Origin: Gallionella sp.
GTDB taxonomy: Bacteria; Pseudomonadota; Gammaproteobacteria; Burkholderiales; Gallionellaceae
Direction of reading: 5' to 3'
DNA length: 64,000 nt
Assembly: GCA_028687335.1 (NCBI GenBank)
Contig: JAQUAI010000008.1
Coordinates: forward strand, 1-64,000
Shown: positions 48,927 to 57,799 of the stretch, one piece after another
How the letters are laid out: every line of letters starts with the position of its first letter
How positions within the stretch are numbered: position 1 is the first letter of the stretch
Notes under the pieces: generated by a model
What the model saw: only the letters and a program-made list of their open reading frames with translations
The model's database searches: none
What the model was told of the DNA's origin: nothing
Position numbers and translations under genes: made by a program

Positions 48927-49921
48927 ATCTTGCCAACTTTTTCACGGTTAGCGTCGATCCAAGCCTTCAATTGCTCGATGCTCATCCATTCTTTGTTGTT
49001 GTCTGAGCTGTAGTTGAAATCTTCCGCCACTTTCTTGCCATCCTTGATACGGAGTGGGTCACTACTCCAATGGTGGATAGCAGGAAGGATCTTGAAATGT
49101 TCTTGATATTCATAAGTGTGCAACGCATCCTCCGCGCCAATCATTTGTTCATGCAGCTTTTCACCAGGACGAATACCCACCACCTCTTGTTTCGCGCCGG
49201 GCACGGATGCAGATGCCACGTCAGTAATGACCATGGATGGGATCTTCTTCACATAGATCTCACCACCAACCATGTCTTCAAAGGCATGCCACACCAGTTC
49301 AACGCCTTCTTCTAGTGTGATCATGAAGCGAGTCATACGTGGATCGGTAATCGGCAACACTCCCTTATCCGCAATCGAAAGGAAGAACGGGATGACAGAG
49401 CCACGAGAACCCATGACATTGCCATAACGCACCACACCAAAACGCGTGTCATGCGATCCCGCATAGGAGTTGCCCGCCACGAAGAGTTTGTCTGATGCCA
49501 GCTTGGTCGCGCCATACAAGTTTGCTGGGCTGCTAGCTTTGTCAGTAGAAAGTGCGACGACACGTTTCACACCACGATCAATACAAGCATCGATCAGATT
49601 CATCGCTCCATTGATGTTGGTTTTTACACATTCAAATGGATTGTATTCGGCAGTAGGAACGATCTTCGTCGCAGCCGCATGAACTACAAAATCAATACCG
49701 TCCAGCGCTCTGGAGAGTCGTTCTTTATCGCGCACATCACCGATGAAAAAACGAACACGCGGATCATTGACGTATTGCTTTGCCATTTCCCATTGCTTCA
49801 TCTCATCACGCGAATAGATAACCAAGCGACGAGGATTGTATTTAGCCAAAGTCATTGGCACAAAGGTGTGGCCAAAAGACCCCGTTCCCCCAGTGATCAG
49901 TATTGATTGATTGGAAAGCAT
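48923..49921 (-). CDS. pseB: UDP-N-acetylglucosamine 4,6-dehydratase (inverting)
   Basis: NQSILITGGTGSFGHTFVPMTLAKYNPRRLVIYSRDEMKQWEMAKQYVNDPRVRFFIGDVRDKERL. Confidence 0.97.
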   Translation of the reverse strand: MLSNQSILITGGTGSFGHTFVPMTLAKYNPRRLVIYSRDEMKQWEMAKQYVNDPRVRFFIGDVRDKERLSRALDGIDFVVHAAATKIVPTAEYNPFECVKTNINGAMNLIDACIDRGVKRVVALSTDKASSPANLYGATKLASDKLFVAGNSYAGSHDTRFGVVRYGNVMGSRGSVIPFFLSIADKGVLPITDPRMTRFMITLEEGVELVWHAFEDMVGGEIYVKKIPSMVITDVASASVPGAKQEVVGIRPGEKLHEQMIGAEDALHTYEYQEHFKILPAIHHWSSDPLRIKDGKKVAEDFNYSSDNNKEWMSIEQLKAWIDANREKVGKI

Positions 49922-49934
49922 AGTTTACGAACCT

Positions 49935-50258
49935 TTAGTAATGTGTGGTTTCTTTGCGCAATTCTTCTATTTCAGCCTTCAAACGCTCATATTCCTGCAC
50001 TTTTCTCTGCAAGAACTCGACCGTAATACGTGCTTTTTCCTCAACACCTCTAGGCGTTAACAAGTAGGCATACGCCAACTTATTATCGCTGTTACGGAAA
50101 TTATTGATTTTGATGCTGCCTTTTTCGACCAGCGCATTCAGGCAAAAATTGACTTTACCAAGGCTCACGCCCAGTCGTTTCGCCAAATCTCGTTGGGAAA
50201 TACTGGGGTTTTCTTCCAGCGTTTTAAGCAGGCCGTAGTGGGTGGTTTCGTCTAACAT
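49935..50258 (-). CDS. MarR-family EPS-associated transcriptional regulator
   Basis: [91 protein letters not shown]. Confidence 0.9.
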   Translation of the reverse strand: MLDETTHYGLLKTLEENPSISQRDLAKRLGVSLGKVNFCLNALVEKGSIKINNFRNSDNKLAYAYLLTPRGVEEKARITVEFLQRKVQEYERLKAEIEELRKETTHY

Positions 50259-50266
50259 TTAGAGTG

Positions 50267-50283
50267 TGTTCAACGATTGAACA
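50267..50283. promoter_or_regulatory. 17-bp perfect inverted repeat TGTTCAA-CGA-TTGAACA, candidate operator of the EPS MarR-like regulator
   Basis: Direct sequence reading; 8 bp upstream of the regulator start codon and just downstream of the predicted -10. Confidence 0.6.
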
Positions 50284-50289
50284 GCGCGC

Positions 50290-50319
50290 ATTACAACAGC
50301 CGCAGGCGGATGGTGTCAA
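50290..50319 (-). promoter_or_regulatory. Sigma70-like promoter for the polysaccharide run (TTGACA-N18-TGTAAT)
   Basis: Minus strand: TTGACA at 50319-50314, 18-nt spacer, TGTAAT at 50295-50290; expected +1 near 50283. Confidence 0.55.
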
Positions 50320-50381
50320 GCATGAAAAGCCGCTCGTGTATCATGGCGACCTTGTTCGTCGCCTCACTTTATTCCATGCAA

Positions 50382-51341
50382 ATGGCAACCCGCATCGTTT
50401 TGATTAAAACCTCGTCGCTGGGCGATGTGTTGCACAACCTCCCGGTTGTATCCGACATCCGCAGGCACCTGCCCGACGCGCATATCGACTGGGTGGTTGA
50501 AGAAAATTTTGCGGCGCTACCCGCCTTACACCCCGATGTCGAACACATCATCCCTGTCGCCATCCGGCGTTGGCGTAAATCCTGGTGGCCGGCACGTTCG
50601 GAAATTCGTGGCATCTACGCCCAACTTCGCAAGGCATCCTATGATGTCGCCCTTGATACACAAGGCTTGCTAAAAAGTGCAGTGATCGCCCGTTGCAGCA
50701 ATGCCCCGCGCTACGGTTACGCTTGGAACAGTGCACGCGAACCGCTGGCCAGCCTGTTTTACCAGCACACCTTCACCGTCGCCAAAACACAGCATGCCGT
50801 CGAGCGCAATCGCCAACTCGCTGCCGCCGCGCTTGGTTATACCCTGCACGGCGCTGCCGACTACGGCATCCGCGCACCGGAACTGACGCTTCCTTGGCTG
50901 CCCAGCTCACCTTATGTCACCCTACTGCATGCCACCAGCCGTGACGATAAATTGTGGGAAGAAAAAAACTGGACTGAACTGGGAAAGCGCCTGCACCAAG
51001 CTGGTTTGCGCAGCGTGTTACCGTGGGGCAGCGAAACAGAAAAGTCCCGTGCCGAACGCTTGCAAGCCATCATTCCCGATAGCATCCTCGCCCCGCGCCT
51101 TGACCTCAATCAGGCCGCCGCCTTGCTCGGTAAGTCGCAGGCCGTGATTGGCGTGGATACCGGATTGAGCCACCTCGCAGCTGCCTTGTCCGTGCCTACT
51201 ATCGGCATCTACACCGCAACCGACCCAGGACTTACCGGACTGTATGCCGGCGCGAATGCCGTCAATCTGGGCGGAAAACATACCTCGCCGTCGGTCGATG
51301 CTGTCGTCGCGACACTGACACAACTCGGTGTGTATGCCTAA
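50382..51341 (+). CDS. waaC: Lipopolysaccharide heptosyltransferase I
   Basis: MATRIVLIKTSSLGDVLHNLPVVSDIRRHLPDAHIDWVVEENFAALPALHP; VIGVDTGLSHLAAALSVPTIGIYTATDPGLTG. Confidence 0.94.
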   Translation: MATRIVLIKTSSLGDVLHNLPVVSDIRRHLPDAHIDWVVEENFAALPALHPDVEHIIPVAIRRWRKSWWPARSEIRGIYAQLRKASYDVALDTQGLLKSAVIARCSNAPRYGYAWNSAREPLASLFYQHTFTVAKTQHAVERNRQLAAAALGYTLHGAADYGIRAPELTLPWLPSSPYVTLLHATSRDDKLWEEKNWTELGKRLHQAGLRSVLPWGSETEKSRAERLQAIIPDSILAPRLDLNQAAALLGKSQAVIGVDTGLSHLAAALSVPTIGIYTATDPGLTGLYAGANAVNLGGKHTSPSVDAVVATLTQLGVYA

Positions 51342-52605
51342 GCCGCGCGTTTTCTACACACTGGGGCTATGGCTACTGCTGCCCTACATCGGCTTTCACC
51401 TTCTCTGGCGCGCACGCAAGCAGCCAGAATACTTGCGCCACATCGGCGAGCGTTTTGGCTTCTATGCAACACACAGTGCTAAACCTATCATTTGGTTACA
51501 CACCGTCTCTGTGGGTGAAACGCGTGCAGCCGCTTCGCTGGTGCAGCGTTTACGCGAGCAATATCCCGATCACCAGATTTTACTCACGCACACCACACCG
51601 ACCGGTCTCGCCGCCAGCGAGCAGCTTTATGGCGATAATGTGATGCGCGTCTATCTGCCTTATGACTACCCTTTCGCCATGCGCCACTTCTTGCGCCATT
51701 TCAAACCCAGCGTCGGCGTACTTCTGGAAACCGAAATCTGGTTCAACCTCATCCACGCCTGCCACACCACTGCCACACCGTTACTTCTCCTCAACGCGAG
51801 ACTTTCGAAAAAATCCGCCCTAGGTTATGCGCGCTTTCCCGCTTTAACACGCCATGCCCTTAGCGAATTCACTGCCATCGCCGCACAAACCGAAGCCGAC
51901 GCACAACGTCTAAACTCGCTGGGTGCAAATACGGTAAATGTAATGGGTAATCTCAAATTCGATATTGAGCCGCCCGCAGCGATGCTTGAACTAGCCCCCC
52001 AACTGCGAGCACAGTTCGGTACGCAACGGCCAGTATTTCTGGCTGCGAGCACACGCGAAGGCGAAGAGCCACTCATCCTTGATGCGCTGCAAACATTAAA
52101 TCTGCCCGACCTACTCACCGTCATCGTGCCGCGTCATCCGCAACGCTTCGACGCGGTTGCCAACCTTATCCAGCAACGCGGATTTCGACTGCAACGTCGT
52201 AGTGCCAATAACGCCATCGCGCCCACAACCCAAATCGTACTAGGCGACAGCATGGGCGAAATGTTCGCCTACTACGCCGCTTGCGATCTCACCTTCATCG
52301 GCGGCAGCTTGCTGCCCCTAGGCGGACAAAACCTGATCGAAGCCTGCGCGCTTGGCAAGCCCGTCCTGATCGGACCGCACACCTACAATTTCGCCCAAGC
52401 CACCGAGCTGGCGGTCGCCTGCGGTGCCGCCCTGCAAATTCAGCGCGCCGACGAATTAGGCAAAATTTTGGGAACGTTATTAACAGACGAGCCGCGAATG
52501 CGGCTCATGGGACAAGCGGGACTCATGTTCGTACAAGACAATCGCGGCGCAACTGAACGAGCCGTCGCGTTAATCGCTCAACAGATCAATACAAAGCCTG
52601 ATTGA
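51334..52605 (+). CDS. waaA: 3-deoxy-D-manno-octulosonic acid transferase
   Basis: ERFGFYATHSAKPIIWLHTVSVGETRAAASLVQRL, TTPTGLAASEQLYGDNVMRVYLPYDYPFAMRHFLRHFKPSVGVLLETEIWFN. Confidence 0.96.
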   Translation: MPKPRVFYTLGLWLLLPYIGFHLLWRARKQPEYLRHIGERFGFYATHSAKPIIWLHTVSVGETRAAASLVQRLREQYPDHQILLTHTTPTGLAASEQLYGDNVMRVYLPYDYPFAMRHFLRHFKPSVGVLLETEIWFNLIHACHTTATPLLLLNARLSKKSALGYARFPALTRHALSEFTAIAAQTEADAQRLNSLGANTVNVMGNLKFDIEPPAAMLELAPQLRAQFGTQRPVFLAASTREGEEPLILDALQTLNLPDLLTVIVPRHPQRFDAVANLIQQRGFRLQRRSANNAIAPTTQIVLGDSMGEMFAYYAACDLTFIGGSLLPLGGQNLIEACALGKPVLIGPHTYNFAQATELAVACGAALQIQRADELGKILGTLLTDEPRMRLMGQAGLMFVQDNRGATERAVALIAQQINTKPD

Positions 52606-53911
52606 CCTTGTGCAAATCATCTTCGGTCAAATTGCCGACGGCTGATTTCAAGCGAAGTTGCGCAACTAGGTAGTTGTATTCGGCCTGATATAAATCGCGG
52701 CGTGTCGCGTATACCTGTTGCTGCGCATTCAATACGTCTAGGTTGGTACGCACACCGACTTCTTGCCCCAGCTTGCTGGCTTCCAGCACGCTCTCGCTGG
52801 AAACCAGCGCCTGCTGTAAAGCTTTGACCTGCGCAATACCACTCACCACACCGAGATAGGCTTGGCGTGTCTGGGTGGCAACGGTACGACGGGCATTTTC
52901 CAATTCTTCTTTGGCGCGGTCTTTATTCGCCTCGGCTTCGCGTAATTTGGATTGTGTTGCACCGCCTTGAAACAACGGCATACTGAATTGCACGCCAACA
53001 TTGTTGTTGGTGCTATCGCTACCCACACCGAAACTACTGCCGCTGGCGTAGTTTTTACCGTAGTTCGCCACCAAATCTACGGTTGGATAATGACCAGCAC
53101 GATTACGCGCGACTTCTTTTTGAGCGATTTCATAACCGGCCTGTGCAACAGCCAACTGCGGATTACCCAACTCCGCATCTGCGACCCACTTTTCCATATC
53201 GCTCGGCTGCGGCGACTCAAGGTTAAATTGTTTACCCAGCGCATTCAGCTCGCCCGGCATGACATTCAACAGTTGCTGTAAAGCGCGGCGTTTCATTTCC
53301 AGATTATTTTGCGCAACGATCTGCTGCGCACTGGTCAAATCGTAACGGGCTTGCGCTTCGTGGGTATCAGTAATGGTGGCACTACCCACTTCAAAATTGC
53401 GCTTAGCAGCTTCCAGTTGCTCGGTGATGGCGGTCTTCTGCGCTTCGGCCAGCTGCACACTATCTTGCGCGATCAGCACATCAAAGTAAGCCTGCGCAAC
53501 ACGCAAGATCAAATCCTGTTCGGCGATCTTGAGTTGCGCCTCGGCTTGGGCAACTTGCAGTTCAGCTTCGGTATAAGCGTTCCAGTTTTGCATGCGGAAC
53601 AACGGCTGCACCAGATTGACGTTATAGCCATGTGAGTTGTAACGGCTGTTACCGCCCGGCAAAAATGTCGGGCTGCGATACACCGTGCTGACATCATTAA
53701 ACGTACTGCTGGCACTCAGACTAACGCTCGGCAGCAACAAAGAACGCCCCTGCGGCAGTTTCTCCAACCCAGCCTGATGCGCCGCACGGGCCGCAGCAAA
53801 GACGGGGTCATTGGCTTGCGCGGTATGCAGCGTGTCCAGCAAATCTGCCGCATGAACACCCGTGCCCGATGCGAGCAACAGAGAGAGAACGAGTAGCGAG
53901 GGTTGTTTCAT
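52586..53911 (-). CDS. tolC: TolC-family outer membrane efflux protein
   Basis: ADLLDTLHTAQANDPVFAAARAAHQAGLEKLPQGRSLLLPSVSLSAS; NVGVQFSMPLFQGGATQSKLREAEANKDRAKEELENARR. Confidence 0.93.
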   Translation of the reverse strand: MKQPSLLVLSLLLASGTGVHAADLLDTLHTAQANDPVFAAARAAHQAGLEKLPQGRSLLLPSVSLSASSTFNDVSTVYRSPTFLPGGNSRYNSHGYNVNLVQPLFRMQNWNAYTEAELQVAQAEAQLKIAEQDLILRVAQAYFDVLIAQDSVQLAEAQKTAITEQLEAAKRNFEVGSATITDTHEAQARYDLTSAQQIVAQNNLEMKRRALQQLLNVMPGELNALGKQFNLESPQPSDMEKWVADAELGNPQLAVAQAGYEIAQKEVARNRAGHYPTVDLVANYGKNYASGSSFGVGSDSTNNNVGVQFSMPLFQGGATQSKLREAEANKDRAKEELENARRTVATQTRQAYLGVVSGIAQVKALQQALVSSESVLEASKLGQEVGVRTNLDVLNAQQQVYATRRDLYQAEYNYLVAQLRLKSAVGNLTEDDLHKVNQALY

Positions 53912-53931
53912 CGGTTCCTTACACAACAAAT

Positions 53932-53947
53932 ATTAGATATTTCTAAT
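53932..53947. promoter_or_regulatory. Inverted repeat ATTAGA-TATT-TCTAAT upstream of tolC
   Basis: Direct sequence reading, between pcm stop and tolC start. Confidence 0.4.
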
Positions 53948-53965
53948 ACTATAGGATAGGCACTA

Positions 53966-53983
53966 CGTTAGGCAATCCTAACG
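53966..53983. other. Inverted repeat CGTTAGG-CAAT-CCTAACG just 3' of pcm (hairpin or operator)
   Basis: Direct sequence reading; 7-bp arms, 4-nt loop, no clear T-tract. Confidence 0.4.
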
Positions 53984-53987
53984 CGGG

Positions 53988-54638
53988 TTAAAACACAAAA
54001 CGTTCCGGCTGCAATGCGTTCTGCAACGGCACAACCACGGTTTCGAGTATGTTTTTGTTCTCGTAACGATCTTCAGCAACCCGCGTGATAATGCGCGCCG
54101 TCATTGCTGGCGCGTCGCCCACAATCGCGAACAAGCGACCGCCCACTTTCAGCGCCTGCTTAAACGCCTCCGGTAACACGGGGGTAGAGCCGGTCAGCAC
54201 GATGACATCGTAGCTGTCGCTGCCCCAACCCTGCGCTGCATCGCCCACGGCTAGCGTCACGTTATGAATCTGTCCGGTAGCCAAATGCTTCTGCGCCTGC
54301 GCGCTCAGTTCCGGCACGATCTCAACCGAAGTTACATGACCACCCACTGCCGCCAGCAAGGCTGTTAGGTAACCGCTACCGGTACCCACTTCCAAAACCT
54401 TGTCGCTGCGGCGCACGTGTAAATCCTGCACCACGCGCGCTTCCAGTTTCGGCTGCCACATTGCCACGCCGAAACCCAGCGGAATCTCTAGGTCGGCAAA
54501 AGCCAACGCTTTTTTATCTGCCTGCACGAAATTTTCGCGGCGCACTTGTTTGAGCAGATCAAGCACCGTCGTGTCCAACACTTCGCACGGACGAATCTGC
54601 TGCTCGATCATATTGAAGCGCACTTGTTCCAAATTCAT
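53988..54638 (-). CDS. pcm: Protein-L-isoaspartate O-methyltransferase family protein
   Basis: MNLEQVRFNMIEQQIRPCEVLD; VLEVGTGSGYLTALLAAVGGHVTSVEIVPELSAQAQKHL. Confidence 0.92.
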   Translation of the reverse strand: MNLEQVRFNMIEQQIRPCEVLDTTVLDLLKQVRRENFVQADKKALAFADLEIPLGFGVAMWQPKLEARVVQDLHVRRSDKVLEVGTGSGYLTALLAAVGGHVTSVEIVPELSAQAQKHLATGQIHNVTLAVGDAAQGWGSDSYDVIVLTGSTPVLPEAFKQALKVGGRLFAIVGDAPAMTARIITRVAEDRYENKNILETVVVPLQNALQPERFVF

Positions 54639-54721
54639 TTTCTCTCCCCGAAGCCCTGTTATGTGTTTTGAGCGGAGGCAGTATAACAACAGCCCCCGAA
54701 CTAGCTCAACAACTTACCCCT

Positions 54722-57700
54722 TTAATCTGCCTTGGCCGTCACTTCCGCCGTAGGCCGCCCAAGCTTGCGCTGCAACATCTGCACGAAATCATCCACATAA
54801 GTGAATAACACGGGGATCACCAGCAAGCTCAAAAAGGTCGAGGTAATCAGCCCGCCGATGACGACGATTGCCATTGGCGAACGGAAACTGCCGTCCCCCA
54901 TTCCCAGATCCAGCGCGACTGGCAGCATCCCCGCCCCCATCGCCATGGTTGTCATCACGATAGGACGTGCGCGCTTTTTACACGCATCCAACAAGGCTTC
55001 GGCGCGTGCCATGCCGCGATCCCTGCGCGACACGACGGCATACTCCACCAGTAGGATAGAGTTTTTGGTTGCGATGCCCATCAGCATGATGATGCCGATC
55101 ATAGACGGCATCGAAATCGCGGTATGCGTCAGAAACAAAGCCAGAAACGCGCCCGGAATAGACAACACCAGCGCCCCCAAGATCGTGGCCGGTTGCATGA
55201 AATCCTTGAACAGCAACACCAGCACAATATAGATGCACAGCACGCCAGTGAACATTGCCAAACTGAAGCTGGCAAACAACTCATTCATGGCCTCGGCATC
55301 GCCGATGGGTGCCATCTCAACACCGGGCGGCATATTTTTAATCGAGGTCAACGCGGTCACAGCAGCTTGCACTTTGCCCAAAGGTTGCCCTGCCAACTCG
55401 ACATCAAACGTGACGTTGCGCTGCCGGTCGTAGCGGTCGATTTGCGCTGGGCCGCTTTGCCAACTCAAGCTGGCAATGTTGCCCAACATCACCGGGCCTT
55501 TTGATCCGGGCACCACCAAGCGCGACAATAAATCCAAATCCTGTCGGGCATCGTCGCTCAGCTTTACGATGATGGGCAACTGGCGGTCAGGCAAATTAAG
55601 CTTGGCCAACGACTGGTCATAATCTCCGTTCGTCGCCACGCGCAAAGTTTCGGCGATGGCCGCCGAGGTCACGCCCATATCTGCCGCCTTGGCAAAATCG
55701 GGGCGCACGACAATCTCTGGTCGCAAGATGCTGGAATTGGACACCACATTGCCGATGCCGGAAATCGTGCGTAACTCCTGCCCAACTTTTAACGCGTGCT
55801 GGTTGAGCAACTCACCGTTTTCGCTGGTTAGCACTAACTGATACTTGTCTGCCGACGAACCCAAACCCACCTTGATACGCACGCCGGGCAGCGCGGTCAT
55901 CGCTTCGCGCAACTCGTCTTCGATTTGCTGCTTCACCACCCGCTCGTCGCGCGGCTTGAGCTGAATGGACAGCGTGGCTTTGCGCGCCTCCGGCACGCCG
56001 GTCGGCTCGAATGCGTTACCGCCCGTCGCCCCGCCGCCGATTGCGGTGTACACCAGCGTCACATTCGGATTTTTCATCGCGATGTGCCGCGCCTGCTCGG
56101 CCAGTGCATAGGTCTGCTCAAACTTGCTACCCGGCGGCAGCGTGATGGTTATCTGAGTTTGCGACTGATTATCCTTAGGCTGAAAAGCGGTAGGCAGCGT
56201 GCCCGCCAAACCGAAAGAGCCAAAGAAAAATACAGCAGTCAGCGCCAATGTGCTCTTACGGTTTGCCAAACACCATTGCGCCCACGTGAGATAAATTTCA
56301 ATCCATCTTGGTGTCGGATGCTCGACACGGGGACGTAAAAAATAGGCCGACATCATCGGTGTCAGCATGCGTGCCACCACCAGTGAAAACAGCACCGCTA
56401 CCGCCGCCGTCCAACCGAATTGAACAAAAAACTTGCCCGCGATACCGCTCATAAATGCGGTTGGTAAAAACACCGCCACCAGCGTAAACGTCGTCGCAAT
56501 CACCGCCATGCCGATCTCGTCCGCCGCCTCCATCGCCGCCTGATACGGCGTTTTGCCCATCTCCAGATGGCGCATGATGTTTTCGATCTCGACAATGGCA
56601 TCATCCACCAACACCCCCACCACCAGCGACATCGCCAGCAAGGTCACCACATTGATGGTGAAGCCAAACAAATACATCGCGGCAAAAGTAGGAATAACCG
56701 CCAGCGGCAACGCCGTCGCCGCCACAATGGTGGCGCGTGTGTTGCGCAGGAAAAAGATCACCACGATCACCGCGAGCAAGGCCCCCTCGAAGATCATCTC
56801 CATCGAGCCTTGGTAAGTTTCATAAACGGCATCCACCGTATTGAACACCCGCTCAACCGTCACATCAGGCTGCGTTTCTTTCAGGCTCGCAAGCGCGTGA
56901 GTCACCCCCTCGGCCACCGCCACATCGCCCGCGCCGATGGAGCGTACGATCTCAAAACCAACCACAGGCTTACCATCGTGCAAGGCGGCAGAACGTCGCT
57001 CAGCGGTGCCATCGCTGACATCTGCCACTTCGTTCAAACGCAAACGTCGCCCGTCGCGCAAAGCGATTTCCATCTGCCCCAACTGCTCCGCAGATTGCAC
57101 CGTGGCAACGGTACGCACCGCCTGCTCCGCGCCACCCAGATCGGTGCGTCCGCCCGGTGCTTCTTGCTGAATCTGGCGCAACTGGCTAGAGATTTCCGCC
57201 GCCGTCAAATTCAACGCCAGCAGCTTGACCGGATCAAGCTCAACGCGTACCTGCCGCGTTACACCACCAACGCGGTTGACCGCGCCGACCCCTTTCACGC
57301 CCAGCAACAGCTTGGTCATCTTGTTGTCCACAAACCAGGACAACTCCTCTTCACTCATCTTCGGCGCGGTAATCGTGTACGTCAAAATCGGCTTGCCGCT
57401 CAATTCCACCTTGTTGATGGTCGGGTCGAGCATCTCGCGCGGCAATTCACCACGAATGCGCGACACGGTGGAACGCACATCCTCCAACGCCAAACGCGAA
57501 TCCCGCTCCAAACGAAATTCGGCAGAAATAATCGCCGTGCCATCTTTAACTTGCGTGTACAGATGTTTCAAACCTTGCGTGCTGGCAAGCGCATTTTCGA
57601 TCTTGCGCGCCACCTCGGTCTCCATCTGATCGGGCGAAGCCCCCGGCATCGACGCAGTTACCGTCACCATCGGCAAATCAATGTCGGGGAACATCTGAAT

Positions 57701-57799
57701 CTTCATCGCCTTGAACGCCATCACGCCCATAAAGCTGAGCATGACAAAGGCCAACACTGCCGGAATCGGATTACGAATAGACCAAGCGGAAATATTCAT
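54722..57799 (-). CDS. Efflux RND transporter permease (AcrB/HAE1 type)
   Basis: 1025 aa; FPDIDLPMVTVTASMPGASPDQMETEVARKIENALASTQGLKHLYT; VGVLVDDAIVEIENI; MGIATKNSILLVEYA. Confidence 0.96.
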   Translation of the reverse strand: MNISAWSIRNPIPAVLAFVMLSFMGVMAFKAMKIQMFPDIDLPMVTVTASMPGASPDQMETEVARKIENALASTQGLKHLYTQVKDGTAIISAEFRLERDSRLALEDVRSTVSRIRGELPREMLDPTINKVELSGKPILTYTITAPKMSEEELSWFVDNKMTKLLLGVKGVGAVNRVGGVTRQVRVELDPVKLLALNLTAAEISSQLRQIQQEAPGGRTDLGGAEQAVRTVATVQSAEQLGQMEIALRDGRRLRLNEVADVSDGTAERRSAALHDGKPVVGFEIVRSIGAGDVAVAEGVTHALASLKETQPDVTVERVFNTVDAVYETYQGSMEMIFEGALLAVIVVIFFLRNTRATIVAATALPLAVIPTFAAMYLFGFTINVVTLLAMSLVVGVLVDDAIVEIENIMRHLEMGKTPYQAAMEAADEIGMAVIATTFTLVAVFLPTAFMSGIAGKFFVQFGWTAAVAVLFSLVVARMLTPMMSAYFLRPRVEHPTPRWIEIYLTWAQWCLANRKSTLALTAVFFFGSFGLAGTLPTAFQPKDNQSQTQITITLPPGSKFEQTYALAEQARHIAMKNPNVTLVYTAIGGGATGGNAFEPTGVPEARKATLSIQLKPRDERVVKQQIEDELREAMTALPGVRIKVGLGSSADKYQLVLTSENGELLNQHALKVGQELRTISGIGNVVSNSSILRPEIVVRPDFAKAADMGVTSAAIAETLRVATNGDYDQSLAKLNLPDRQLPIIVKLSDDARQDLDLLSRLVVPGSKGPVMLGNIASLSWQSGPAQIDRYDRQRNVTFDVELAGQPLGKVQAAVTALTSIKNMPPGVEMAPIGDAEAMNELFASFSLAMFTGVLCIYIVLVLLFKDFMQPATILGALVLSIPGAFLALFLTHTAISMPSMIGIIMLMGIATKNSILLVEYAVVSRRDRGMARAEALLDACKKRARPIVMTTMAMGAGMLPVALDLGMGDGSFRSPMAIVVIGGLITSTFLSLLVIPVLFTYVDDFVQMLQRKLGRPTAEVTAKAD

